The notes under the pieces: generated by a model
What the model saw: the letters and a program-made list of their open reading frames with translations, nothing else
Database searches by the model: none
Told to the model about the DNA's origin: nothing
From: Bacteroides oleiciplenus YIT 12058
GTDB lineage: Bacteria; Bacteroidota; Bacteroidia; Bacteroidales; Bacteroidaceae
Direction of reading: 5' to 3'
Assembly: GCF_000315485.1 (NCBI RefSeq)
Contig: NZ_JH992944.1
Span: 508,703-572,702, forward strand
Length of the DNA: 64,000 nt
Translations under genes and position numbers: made by a program
Part shown: positions 26,431 through 34,979 of the stretch, piece by piece
Position numbering within the stretch: position 1 is the stretch's first letter
Layout: each line of letters begins with the position of its first letter

Positions 26431-26442
26431 GATTTACATAGT

Positions 26443-29400
26443 TTAAAAGGAGAGTTCAACACCAAAAGAATATGTTCTCTGATTAGGATAGGCAGTATAG
26501 CCATCTGTTTCAGGGTCCGAGCCTGAGTAATTAGTGATTACAAACAGATTCTGCGCATCAAAATATAAACGGGCATGTTTAAAAACACCTCTGAACATCT
26601 TAGCCGGCAAAGTATAGCCCAACGTTATATTTTTAAGACGGATGAAATCAGCCTTTTCAATCCAAAAGTCTGTACTTGTCTCATACTTATTATACAAGCC
26701 CGACGGATATTTCCCATTAGGGTTTGCTGAGGACCACCTGCCAAATGAGTCCGTTGTCACATTATCACTGAAACGGAATCTATCTGCACTAAGAAAATCC
26801 CTGCGCGTCTCGTTATTCAACTGTCTACCTATCTCTCCATAGAAAAACAAACTTAAATCAAAATTCTTATATCTGAACGTATTGCCCAATCCGAAACTGA
26901 GGTCGGGAACACTACTTCGGATTATTGTTTTATCCGCATCGTCAATCACCCCGTCAGCCTCGCCGGAAAGCTGTTTTTTCCCATCTTTATCAAGTATGAA
27001 GTTTCCACTTTCATCCTTCAACCAACCATTTATGTCTTTGACCTTTATGCTTCCCGGAGGTGCGTCCTTCATGTGAGGAACAACTTCCCCTTCTTTGATT
27101 AACCCATCACTCAGATAACCATATGTGATATGAAGCGGGTCCTTTTCAGTCTGATATATAGATAAAATAGTAAATGGATTTCTCTCTTTCCAGCTATCTT
27201 TATACTTGAAAAGATTTAAATCGGTTGTCCATGTCAAGTCTTTGTTACGGATATTGACACTATTCAACTGGACTTCAAATCCCTTACTTTCCGTCTTACC
27301 CAAGTTATCAGCCACACTACTTACCGGATAATAACTTCCCACGGTACGCCAACTTAGCAAATCGGAGATTGTTTTCTGATAATATTCAAAAGTTCCTGTC
27401 AGTCGATTATTAAACAGCCCCCAGTCCAATCCAATATTAAACTCAGTTGTTGTTTCCCATTTGAGACGGGGATTAGGTAATTGACTTTCAGAAACACCTG
27501 ACATCAAGGTATTCCCCAACACATAATTAGCACCGGTGGCATAAAAAGCATATGCATTACCTCCAATTTCCGCATTTCCCGTTTGCCCCAGACTTAAGCG
27601 AAATTTCAGATTAGATATCAGTTTCTGTTTCTTCATAAAATTTTCTTCACTGATTCTCCATGCAAAAGCTCCTGATGGAAAATATCCGAATTTATTATCC
27701 GAACCAAATTTATCACTACCATCGGCACGTATCGTAAAAGTGAACAAATATTTATCTGCTATATCATAGTTTACACGACCAAAATAAGACAAGTACTTTG
27801 TAATAGTCTTATCACTTTCAACAGATTTGGTCAAATCCCCTCCGGCTTGTAGATTGTTCACACCAAATATATCTGTTATAAAGCCTGAGTTTCCACCATA
27901 TAACTTTTCAGTCGTGAACTTTTGATAAGCATATCCTCCCATCACTTTAAATTGATGGTTATTGAATATTGTTTTTGAATATGTCAGAGTAGCATCAAGC
28001 AAGTAATCATTTTTACGTAATTCTGTAATACCAGCTTTACCATTTGCAATCATACCTGTCAGAGTGGTTCTCGGATAATAGGAAGTAGACTTAGCAAACG
28101 AAGAGTTCATTCCCCAACTCATGCGGAAATCCAGATTTTTAGCAAGGTTTACATTCCAAAAGTTATTAATCAGAGTCCGGAATGTATTATTCTTATTCTC
28201 AACTTCTCTCCAAGATACAGGATTAGGAATACCAGAATGATCAGGATTAATTGTATAATTACCCTCTTCATCATAGATAGAGAGATATTGCGGATACATC
28301 ATTGCATGTTTAATTATTCCGCCATCAGCATTTACCGAAGTAGGCTGGACTGTATTATCCTGAGTGGTTTGACTACCGGATATAGATACACCCGTAGTCA
28401 GCCATTTCGCAAGGTCAAGTTCAAAATTCAAACGTCCCATATATTTCTCCATACCACTATTTATAACAATACCTTTTTGACCGAAATGACTCAAAGAGAA
28501 AAGATAGCGTATATTTTCAGCACCTCCGTTGATAGAAACGCTTTCCTCATTAATTAGTCCGGTACGGGTAATTTCATCAAACCAGTCAGTGACGTTTGCA
28601 GCATTTGCTATTTGCCCATCTGTAAATCCGACTTTAGGACTTGAGGTTACAGAAGAAGGATCAACATTCCCATAAGGAGCTATTTTATTGTCATAAAGCC
28701 ATTCTTCCCGAAAAAAAGCATTAGCCATAGTCATGTAATCACGTGCTGATACCATATCATATGGATTGGACACAGTCTGGGCTGAGACATTGGCTTTAAA
28801 GTTAACATTCATAGTACCGGTTTTACCTTTTTTGGTATTGATAAGTATTACGCCATTAGCTGCGCGGGCACCATAAATTGCAGTAGCACTCGCATCTTTC
28901 AAAACTTCTACAGACTCAATATCTCCAGGATTTATTGTATTAATATCTCCGCCCGGGAATCCATCAATGACATATAAAGGTGTGTTTCCCGCTTCTATAG
29001 ATGCCGACCCACGAATTACCATATCATAACCACCACCCGGCGCTGCTGACGTTTGCCGGATAGATAGGCCAGGGACACGTCCGACAAGTAAATTGGAGAC
29101 AGAAGTAGTCGCTACTTGGGGAATGTCATTCATCTTCACAGAAGATAAGGCTCCGGTTAGATTCGACTTCTTAACTGAACCATACCCCACAACCACCACT
29201 TCTTCCAGTGTTTGCAAATCATCCTGCAAACGGATGGAAAATGAATTTTTCCCTTTAACTGATATATCCTGGGAAATAAATCCAATATAGGAAATCTGGA
29301 GAGTGGCATCATCAGGAGTCTCGATTTCAAATTCTCCATTCAAATCTGTGATGACACCGTTTGTGCTTCCTTTTATCAGGACACTTGCTCCAATAACCGG

Positions 29401-29793
29401 CTCACTACTCATATCTGTAACTACTCCTTTTACTTTCTTTTGCCGGGTGTTTGCACTGGCTTTTGTTTTTATGGCGATTGTATTCCCCGTTTGCACATAT
29501 TCCAGATTACGGGTAGGCAACAAATTATCCAATAACGTTTTAACAGGCTCATTGGTTACTTCTAAAGTTATATGCTTATAGGGTTCTATAACCTCATCAA
29601 TATAGGAAAAACGGATGTCTGACTTTTTCTCGATTTCTTTCAGCAATTCTTTAAGTGTTACGTCTTTAACTGATAAGGTTACATTTGACTTCTGGGCCGA
29701 AAGTGTACTCGGAAGAAATAAAAAAAAGATTGCCGATAATAGGAATATACGGCACAATGTATTATCTTTACACAAGATATTAATTGATTTCAT
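26443..29793 (-). CDS. SusC/RagA-family TonB-dependent transporter with STN signalling domain
   Basis: A 1116-residue outer-membrane transporter. The start at 29793 (MKSIN) is preferred to one four codons upstream. Domains in order: signal peptide, STN secretin/TonB N-terminal domain (about 45-100; VTLKELLKEIEKKSDIRFSY), carboxypeptidase-D-like regulatory domain (about 115-190), plug (LEEVVVVGYGSVKK to about 330), and a 22-strand barrel ending in YSFGVELSF. The STN domain is typical of transporters that signal to a FecR-type anti-sigma, and the FecR/ECF pair lies directly upstream. It imports oligosaccharides from the target glycan and, when loaded, should trigger the sigma factor. Confidence 0.95.
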   Translation of the reverse strand: MKSINILCKDNTLCRIFLLSAIFFLFLPSTLSAQKSNVTLSVKDVTLKELLKEIEKKSDIRFSYIDEVIEPYKHITLEVTNEPVKTLLDNLLPTRNLEYVQTGNTIAIKTKASANTRQKKVKGVVTDMSSEPVIGASVLIKGSTNGVITDLNGEFEIETPDDATLQISYIGFISQDISVKGKNSFSIRLQDDLQTLEEVVVVGYGSVKKSNLTGALSSVKMNDIPQVATTSVSNLLVGRVPGLSIRQTSAAPGGGYDMVIRGSASIEAGNTPLYVIDGFPGGDINTINPGDIESVEVLKDASATAIYGARAANGVILINTKKGKTGTMNVNFKANVSAQTVSNPYDMVSARDYMTMANAFFREEWLYDNKIAPYGNVDPSSVTSSPKVGFTDGQIANAANVTDWFDEITRTGLINEESVSINGGAENIRYLFSLSHFGQKGIVINSGMEKYMGRLNFELDLAKWLTTGVSISGSQTTQDNTVQPTSVNADGGIIKHAMMYPQYLSIYDEEGNYTINPDHSGIPNPVSWREVENKNNTFRTLINNFWNVNLAKNLDFRMSWGMNSSFAKSTSYYPRTTLTGMIANGKAGITELRKNDYLLDATLTYSKTIFNNHQFKVMGGYAYQKFTTEKLYGGNSGFITDIFGVNNLQAGGDLTKSVESDKTITKYLSYFGRVNYDIADKYLFTFTIRADGSDKFGSDNKFGYFPSGAFAWRISEENFMKKQKLISNLKFRLSLGQTGNAEIGGNAYAFYATGANYVLGNTLMSGVSESQLPNPRLKWETTTEFNIGLDWGLFNNRLTGTFEYYQKTISDLLSWRTVGSYYPVSSVADNLGKTESKGFEVQLNSVNIRNKDLTWTTDLNLFKYKDSWKERNPFTILSIYQTEKDPLHITYGYLSDGLIKEGEVVPHMKDAPPGSIKVKDINGWLKDESGNFILDKDGKKQLSGEADGVIDDADKTIIRSSVPDLSFGLGNTFRYKNFDLSLFFYGEIGRQLNNETRRDFLSADRFRFSDNVTTDSFGRWSSANPNGKYPSGLYNKYETSTDFWIEKADFIRLKNITLGYTLPAKMFRGVFKHARLYFDAQNLFVITNYSGSDPETDGYTAYPNQRTYSFGVELSF

Positions 29794-29873
29794 GTTATTA
29801 TACATAGTTTAAATTGGTTAATTCATTTATAAAGACTGTTTCTCGACTGTCTGTAAGGTGAATGACCTTCTAG

Positions 29874-29900
29874 GCCGAAGAATATTGCCCATTCTTCGGC
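29874..29900. terminator. Hairpin in the fecR-susC gap
   Basis: A perfect ten-base-pair stem (GCCGAAGAAT at 29874-29883 with 29891-29900). TTTT follows on the plus strand, not on the minus strand, so it is a better terminator for antisense transcripts; on the minus strand it is a structured SusC leader or RNA-processing site. An ECF-type promoter for SusC is expected in 29794-29870 but could not be fixed. Confidence 0.5.
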
Positions 29901-29944
29901 TTTTCTATATTTCAGGATGTATTCATAGTACTTTCTTTAGAGGG

Positions 29945-30937
29945 TTAATAATTCAATTTAAGATTAATCACATTTCCTATTTTATTGTATTCAAAATCAT
30001 AATGTTGCTGCAGGTTAAGCAAAACTGCATTTACATCGTCTTCATGAAAGGTGCCGGTGAATAAATCCTTCGGATAATTGCCCTCCGTATTTATAGTCAC
30101 CCCATAATATATTTCCAGTTGCTTGATGACTTCTTCAAATGTTTTGGAGCGGAACATCATATCACCTCTTTTCCAGGCTGTATCTTCCCACACATCAGTA
30201 GTGCTTATGTTCCAGGCACCTGTGAGTTTATTGTAGCGTATCTTCTGATTGGGTTTGAGGATTTCTTTTCTGGGAGTGGGCATCTTCAAGGTTACTTCCA
30301 CTTTACCCTCTACCAGTGTCGTTTCAAACCAGTCGTCATGAGTGGTGGCGTAGAAGTTGAATACGGTTCCCAGTACTTTTACCGAAATTGCAGGATTATC
30401 TACTATAAATGGCTTCTTCTCATCACGTGCTACGTCAAAATAAGCTTCTCCGGAGAATTGTACCTTTCTTTCTTGCTGTCCGAAAGAAGCCGGATAAGAT
30501 AACGCTGATTGTGCATTCAGATATACTTTCGTACCATCGGGCAATGTGACCATAGCCTTCTCACCCTTCCCTACCTGAACAAGATACTCAGAATCCAATG
30601 TTTTCTGCATTTCTCCCCGGTCTATATACAGATAAGCTGAAAGCCCGGTCATCAGGCATATAAATACGGCTGCTACACTTCGCCAAATCGTCCGATTGAT
30701 ATTGTAACGCGGTTTTGGCAGGAACGTTTTTCTGAGATTCCGGAAAATTTGTTCACGTACACCTTTAGGGGCTTCACCCGGAGATTCATACGCCTCCCAC
30801 AACTGAGACAGAATTTCATCTATCTCCTTGCTATCAATCCGGCACATTAATTCCTTCAAAGCTACAGCTTCGTCGGGAGTTAACCGGTTATTCAGATATT
30901 TCCTTAACAGTGGTTCTATGATATTATTCTGATTCAT
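29945..30937 (-). CDS. FecR-family anti-sigma factor
   Basis: A 330-residue inner-membrane regulator. The cytoplasmic N-terminus (1-80) includes the helical sigma-binding part (YLNNRLTPDEAVALKELM). A single transmembrane segment spans about 87-106 (VAAVFICLMTGLSAYLYI). The periplasmic FecR domain covers about 125-230, with VTLPDGTKVYLNAQSALSYP and VQFSGEAYFDVARDEKKPF, and a DUF4974-like end (KTFEEVIKQLEIYYGV) completes it. It holds the ECF sigma inactive until the STN domain of the SusC partner signals. It lies 75 bp after the sigma gene. Confidence 0.95.
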   Translation of the reverse strand: MNQNNIIEPLLRKYLNNRLTPDEAVALKELMCRIDSKEIDEILSQLWEAYESPGEAPKGVREQIFRNLRKTFLPKPRYNINRTIWRSVAAVFICLMTGLSAYLYIDRGEMQKTLDSEYLVQVGKGEKAMVTLPDGTKVYLNAQSALSYPASFGQQERKVQFSGEAYFDVARDEKKPFIVDNPAISVKVLGTVFNFYATTHDDWFETTLVEGKVEVTLKMPTPRKEILKPNQKIRYNKLTGAWNISTTDVWEDTAWKRGDMMFRSKTFEEVIKQLEIYYGVTINTEGNYPKDLFTGTFHEDDVNAVLLNLQQHYDFEYNKIGNVINLKLNY

Positions 30938-31012
30938 GGCTCGTAAGTTTATAGGAGATACGATCAGAAAACAAAAACCTAATCGTCAATTTACATGTTC
31001 TAAAACATATAA

Positions 31013-31582
31013 TTAAAAGAATATGGAAAGCAGGAAGGAAAAACGAGACATTTTTTCCCGAATGGTTTTCATGGCTTGTGATAGATGATTGTAAACGGCT
31101 TGTTCTGAAATATTGAGTTGCTGCGCCACATCAGCGGCAGTCAATCCCTGCTCTTTACAGAGTTCGAAAACTTCTGCTTGCCTGGGTGGCAACTCAGTCT
31201 TTACTCTGCAAAGCGTCTTTTTAAAGGTATCAAAGTCTAGTTCTTCCTCTTCAGTAACTGCAAGTTTCTCATCGGAGATATGAATCAAATAATCCTCAAA
31301 CAGAGGAGTATGGAACTTCTTTTTTATTTCATCTAAAATTAAGTTATGGGCAATACGGTATAGCCAAGATTTAAATGATTTATCCAAATCGATATTGTGC
31401 CTGTTTATCCACACTTTAATAAAAGTATCCTGCACTATTTCTGCCGTAGTATCATGCGAGCGGGTTAAAGAAAATACGAATCCATATAAAAGATCGAAGT
31501 ACCCTTCATACAATTTAGTAAAAGCATGATAAGATCCTTCCTTTAGCTGAAGCAATAATGTGTTTCTCACGTCAGTGTCCAT
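31013..31582 (-). CDS. ECF RNA polymerase sigma factor (PUL-associated, sigma-70 family)
   Basis: A 189-residue ECF sigma with region 2 (LYGFVFSLTRSHDTTAEIVQ, then DTFIKVWINR) and region 4 (LPPRQAEVFELCKEQGLTAA, then DVAQQLNISEQAVYNHLSQA), joined by a short linker. The start at 31582 is chosen because the promoter box at 31604-31611 overlaps the longest-ORF start at 31606, which therefore cannot be used. It should direct transcription of the adjacent SusC/SusD operon once released by FecR. Its own promoter looks housekeeping-type, so the switch is held ready. Divergent from the repeat-protein gene at 31806. Confidence 0.95.
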   Translation of the reverse strand: MDTDVRNTLLLQLKEGSYHAFTKLYEGYFDLLYGFVFSLTRSHDTTAEIVQDTFIKVWINRHNIDLDKSFKSWLYRIAHNLILDEIKKKFHTPLFEDYLIHISDEKLAVTEEEELDFDTFKKTLCRVKTELPPRQAEVFELCKEQGLTAADVAQQLNISEQAVYNHLSQAMKTIREKMSRFSFLLSIFF

Positions 31583-31603
31583 ATATTCTTTAGATTTACG
31601 ACA

Positions 31604-31611
31604 CAAACATA
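31604..31611 (-). promoter_or_regulatory. Promoter of the ECF sigma gene (TATGTTTG)
   Basis: Minus strand TATGTTTG with TTG at 31633-31635, 21 bp upstream, a complete Bacteroides -33/-7 pair. The leader to ATG 31582 is about 15-20 nt. Confidence 0.75.
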
Positions 31612-31662
31612 GCTATTTTCTCAGAGAAATCACAATAAGCCGACTTAATTATGGCAATTAGG

Positions 31663-31750
31663 TTTGTCTCTTATTCACCCTATTTCGTCATAAGAAACAG
31701 GAAGGTTGGTCTACAAACTCCCGATGATAAACTAATTCTGCTTACCTTCG
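31663..31750 (+). promoter_or_regulatory. Promoter with three 21-22-bp-spaced TTCGTC-like repeats, upstream of the repeat-protein gene
   Basis: TTTGTCTC (31663), TTCGTCAT (31684) and TTGGTCTA (31706) are followed by a -7-like TACCTTCG box starting at 31743, 37 bp after the third repeat. The same order and spacing occur at 10219-10305; ATTTCGTCATAAG is identical in both. Confidence 0.6.
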
Positions 31751-31805
31751 TTGCCGGAATTAAAAGAGTGAAATAAAAAGATTAATAACGAAGAAAAACA
31801 AAAAG

Positions 31806-32795
31806 ATGAAGAAAATTCTAGTATTAATACTATGTGCATTGGCTTATAGTACATTATCCGCCCAAACAGACGAGAACAAGAAGTCGGCCTTTCAGTTGAG
31901 CTTTGTGCCACCTCTGAGCACCAACGGAATGTATGCGTCTCAGTATACTAATCAAGTTTCCCTCAATTTATTGATAGGTGTTTCCCAAAATGAGGAATTA
32001 CTCACCTGGGGAGGACTCTCGAACATTATTCTCAATAATGCAAAAGGGCTTCAATGGGCAGGACTGTCAAATTATGTAGGAAATGACGGACAAGGATTGC
32101 AAGTTGCAGGGTTAGTCAATATAAATAAGAACAGCTTTAGCGGTTTCCAACTGGGAGGATTGGCAAATACTGCATCGGAGATGAAAGGCTTCCAGTTCTC
32201 AGGGCTGACTAATATTGCAAAAGATGTGACGGGTGTTCAATTTGCAGGATTGGTCAATATTGCAAAGAACGTAAGAGGGGTTCAGTTCTCAGGGTTGGTG
32301 AATATAGCTGAGAATAGTGATTGCCCTATCGGACTGATCAACATCATTAAGAATGGTGAGATGGGAGTTGCTGTTACTTATGATGCCATAGGAAGCACGG
32401 TGGCATCATTCCGCTCGGGTGGTAAATATACTTATGGTATAATAGGTGTGGGCTATAATCATAAAACCATCAATAACTCATTGGTAACTGAAGGCGGATT
32501 TGGTGCACACATTCCTGTTACTCCCTGGTTCAGAATCAATAATGAGCTTAAATTCTCGGCTATTGGCAATGATTCGGACGAGCCTGTATTGAATGGAGGC
32601 TATTCGCTGATTCCGGCCTTCAGAATCGGAAAACACATTGAGTTATTTGCGGGAGTAGGTATCAACTATATGGAGACAAAGGATATCAATAACCATAAAA
32701 TATTCCCTAATCATTCATTATGGAAGAAGGAGGGTTCTACAAGATTACAACAATTATATATAGGATACCAATTTGGGGTACAATATATATTCTGA
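31806..32795 (+). CDS. LA_2272-type surface repeat protein
   Basis: A 329-residue secreted protein with signal peptide (ILVLILCALAYSTLSAQ). Residues about 55-195 hold eight tandem units of about 19-21 residues with the pattern G-x-Q-F-A-G-L-x-N-I (for example GVQFAGLVNIAKNV and GVQFSGLVNIAENS), which should form a regular beta-structure. The C-terminal 130 residues resemble an outer-membrane beta-barrel ending in an aromatic residue (YQFGVQYIF), so it is probably an outer-membrane protein. Function of the family is unknown. Translation starts at ATG 31806, about 50 nt after the promoter at 31743. It shares its upstream region with the divergent sigma gene. Confidence 0.75.
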   Translation: MKKILVLILCALAYSTLSAQTDENKKSAFQLSFVPPLSTNGMYASQYTNQVSLNLLIGVSQNEELLTWGGLSNIILNNAKGLQWAGLSNYVGNDGQGLQVAGLVNINKNSFSGFQLGGLANTASEMKGFQFSGLTNIAKDVTGVQFAGLVNIAKNVRGVQFSGLVNIAENSDCPIGLINIIKNGEMGVAVTYDAIGSTVASFRSGGKYTYGIIGVGYNHKTINNSLVTEGGFGAHIPVTPWFRINNELKFSAIGNDSDEPVLNGGYSLIPAFRIGKHIELFAGVGINYMETKDINNHKIFPNHSLWKKEGSTRLQQLYIGYQFGVQYIF

Positions 32796-32814
32796 TAGGT
32801 CACAGCACTTTATG

Positions 32815-33014
32815 AGTGAGCACATAACACTCCGTAACTGAGCATCCAACACTCCGGGACTGAATACCCAAAACACCCGGATGTTTTCACCCAAAACATG
32901 GGGATGTTTTACCCTATAACACCCGGATGTTTTGGGGTAAAACATCCGGGTGTTTTCAGCGATAAGATGGAGATGTTTTGACCTTTCAGTCCGGGACTGA
33001 TAAATGCTCAGTCC
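32815..33014. repeat. Array of nine 22-23-nt degenerate palindromic units (array B)
   Basis: Units start at about 32815, 32837, 32859, 32881, 32904, 32927, 32950, 32973 and 32996. They drift from an ACTGAGC...ACTCCGGG type to an ATGTTTT...CACCCGG type and back to ACTGATA. A perfect 16-bp hairpin (32918-32933 with 32939-32954) is the strongest fold. The 551-bp gap 32796-33346 holds this array, the promoter box at 33098, the hairpin at 33165 and a smaller hairpin TTGTCTT/AAGACAA near 33260. Confidence 0.85.
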
Positions 33015-33097
33015 TATAGTGAAATACACTATATCCGTTAACTAAGTCCGCTCAGGAACTTTCTCCCCAACACGATACCTATTATAAAGAAAAACAC

Positions 33098-33105
33098 TAT
33101 ATTTG
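33098..33105 (+). promoter_or_regulatory. Promoter -7 box (TATATTTG) upstream of the RteC-domain gene
   Basis: TATATTTG followed by CATCC fits the Bacteroides -7 box. It lies 242 bp before the start codon, leaving a long leader with a terminator-like hairpin. No clear -33. Confidence 0.55.
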
Positions 33106-33164
33106 CATCCGAATTCTAAAAGCAACGATTTTGGGCACAATTCTTAAATTTGTTATCGCTTAAT

Positions 33165-33201
33165 ATTAGCCTCACAAACCACAGGCTAATTTCTTTCGTT
33201 T
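33165..33201 (+). terminator. Terminator-like hairpin in the RteC-gene leader
   Basis: An eight-base-pair stem (ATTAGCCT at 33165-33172 with 33183-33190), ten-base loop, then TTCTTTCGTTT. It ends a transcript of about 90 nt from the box at 33098, so this is either an attenuator or the end of a small RNA. Confidence 0.5.
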
Positions 33202-33346
33202 GAGTATTTCTATTCAGACAGGTTTTTCATTTTATCATTTTTAGTATTAACTACATTGTCTTTTCAAGACAATTGTAATTCGCTATTCAAACTCCGGGTT
33301 TGGTTTCACCAAGACCGACCGAAAGTTATGAATGCGCTGAATACGG

Positions 33347-34186
33347 ATGGAAAATTTCGTAAAGAAGATTAAGCAAAATATAGAACTGGAAATCTCAAGA
33401 ATTGAGCAGCTGCCCATTGATGCCCTCGATAAGATCAAGCAGATAGTGGACTTTATACAAGCCTCACTCACTCTGCTAAAAAAAACTGTCGCAGACCATC
33501 CATTTGCAAATTCCCAGGAAGAGATTCTTTTCTTTAAAGTCTGGAAGCCACAAATATCCGGACTATTGATATTTTATGTCCGCCTCTATCAGATTGAGAA
33601 GAACCGAACAGGAAAATCACCATCGATTCAATGTAAATATCTGAAAGCGGAATATGAAAGTCTGAAGAAAGCCTTATCAGACAATAGCTTTTACCCCTAT
33701 TATCAGTCCGGTAAAACCGATTCAGATGAACTGTACTTCATAAGAGAGCATTATGATATTCTTTCTGATACCTGCCACTTTTCATTGGACAGGGACACTA
33801 CTTTTTCTACGTTACACGATTCGAGTGTCGCAGAGATTTTAGCCAATCGTCGCCTGACGCAGTATCTATCGGATGAAATAGATTCATTATCTGACGAACT
33901 GCACCTCAGATTCACTTCAATCATCGAAAGCAACCTGCTGCAATGGACGGACAGTAAAGTGGCCTTGGTAGAGTTCATCTATGCCCTCTATGCCGGTAAA
34001 TGTTTTAATAACGGCGCTACCAATCTGAAAGATATAGCATTCTGCTGCGAAACCCTGTTTAATATCGAAATAGGTGATTTCTACCGGATATTCCTTGAAA
34101 TCAGAAACAGGAAAAAGAACCGTACCCAGTTTCTTGATAAACTGAAAGAGAAAATAACCCGAATGATGGATGAACTGGACAGGTAA
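33347..34186 (+). CDS. RteC-domain protein
   Basis: A 279-residue soluble protein matching the RteC family, named after the regulator that controls excision of the tetracycline-resistance element CTnDOT. Visible family features are the coiled N-terminus, the segment FFKVWKPQISGLLIFYVRLYQIE, here read in two halves (FFKVWKPQISG, LLIFYVRLYQIE), and a C-terminal winged-helix-like region (YAGKCFNNGATNLKDIAF, then FYRIFLEIRNRKKNRTQFLD). No RteA/RteB, integrase or transfer genes are nearby, so this is probably one of the free-standing chromosomal paralogues found in many Bacteroides, not part of a conjugative element. Target genes unknown. Confidence 0.85.
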   Translation: MENFVKKIKQNIELEISRIEQLPIDALDKIKQIVDFIQASLTLLKKTVADHPFANSQEEILFFKVWKPQISGLLIFYVRLYQIEKNRTGKSPSIQCKYLKAEYESLKKALSDNSFYPYYQSGKTDSDELYFIREHYDILSDTCHFSLDRDTTFSTLHDSSVAEILANRRLTQYLSDEIDSLSDELHLRFTSIIESNLLQWTDSKVALVEFIYALYAGKCFNNGATNLKDIAFCCETLFNIEIGDFYRIFLEIRNRKKNRTQFLDKLKEKITRMMDELDR

Positions 34187-34298
34187 ACCAGGAAAATCTG
34201 ATGCCGTCTTGTGACATCTTGTGAATTCCGCCAATCGCTAATATCCAACTTTGCAGAAAAAACATTTAACCCGCAAAGAAAGAAGGAATATTAGCTTT

Positions 34299-34913
34299 AT
34301 GGAAACTACATTTACATGGGAAATAAAGGTGAAGAACTGCCCTTTATTAATTAAGAAGTGCAGTCATTGTGACAGTGACCGCTTTTATTGCAGTGATAAG
34401 TTCAGAATGAATGCCCAGAAAAAGAACATTGATGTGTGGCTGATTTACAGGTGTGTGAAGTGTGATAATACTTGTAACCTCACATTAGTATCACGAAGCA
34501 AACCAGACTTAATAGACAAATCATTATTCCACAGCTTCTCGGTAAACGACAAGGAGGCAGCCTGGCAGTACGCCTTTTCTGCCGAACTTGAAAGGAAAAA
34601 CAATATGAAGTTAGATTACGGCAGTGTTGAATATGAAGTAATAAGCAGCATTTCACCGGAAGATATACAAAATCTATCTGATGAGGTTATCAGCATCCGG
34701 ATCAAATGCGATTTTGACTTTAATCTTAAGTTATCTTCATTAGTCAGAAGGTGTTTATCACTTTCGGCTAACCAAGTGAAGCGTCTCTTTGAGCAGAATG
34801 CCATCAGTACCTCAGCCAACCAACCACTGCAAAAGCAAAAAGTGAGAAACAGAGATGTTATTCTGATAGACAGAGAGCAATTTACGAAGTCATTAAAAGA
34901 AATTGCAAGATAA
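34299..34913 (+). CDS. DUF1062-like zinc-ribbon protein
   Basis: A 204-residue protein. The start at 34299 (METTFTWEIK) is preferred to 34251 because an AAGGAA ribosome site lies 10 nt before it. The N-terminus has a CxxC zinc-ribbon pair (KKCSHCDSDRFYCSDKF and IYRCVKCDNTCNL) and the DVWLIYRC strand seen in DUF1062 proteins; the second half contains an S4-like segment (SLVRRCLSLSANQVKRLFEQ) and ends with a lysine-rich tail. The S4-like part could bind RNA (inference). Function unknown. It follows the RteC-domain gene by 112 bp, with a near-match promoter CAACTTTG around 34232. Confidence 0.65.
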   Translation: METTFTWEIKVKNCPLLIKKCSHCDSDRFYCSDKFRMNAQKKNIDVWLIYRCVKCDNTCNLTLVSRSKPDLIDKSLFHSFSVNDKEAAWQYAFSAELERKNNMKLDYGSVEYEVISSISPEDIQNLSDEVISIRIKCDFDFNLKLSSLVRRCLSLSANQVKRLFEQNAISTSANQPLQKQKVRNRDVILIDREQFTKSLKEIAR

Positions 34914-34939
34914 TAACAGCACTTTCATAAAAGAAGACC

Positions 34940-34947
34940 TACCTTTG
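34940..34947 (+). promoter_or_regulatory. Promoter -7 box (TACCTTTG) of the EamA transporter gene
   Basis: TACCTTTG followed by CAG, 33 bp before ATG 34980, a good Bacteroides -7 box. No clear -33. Confidence 0.6.
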
Positions 34948-34979
34948 CAGCCCAAAAGAAAAGATCAATATCAACGCTT

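Noticed and set aside
29794..29870. ECF-type promoter for SusC
   Set aside because: A GAGAAAC-like sequence is present, but without known consensus for this sigma factor it cannot be told from chance.
32754..33029. Minus-strand 91-codon ORF over array B
   Set aside because: Its repetitive peptide is only the translation of the 22-23-nt repeats.
33347..34186. Part of a CTnDOT-like conjugative element
   Set aside because: Only an RteC-domain gene is present; no integrase, RteA/RteB, tetQ, mobilisation or transfer genes or attachment site are seen.
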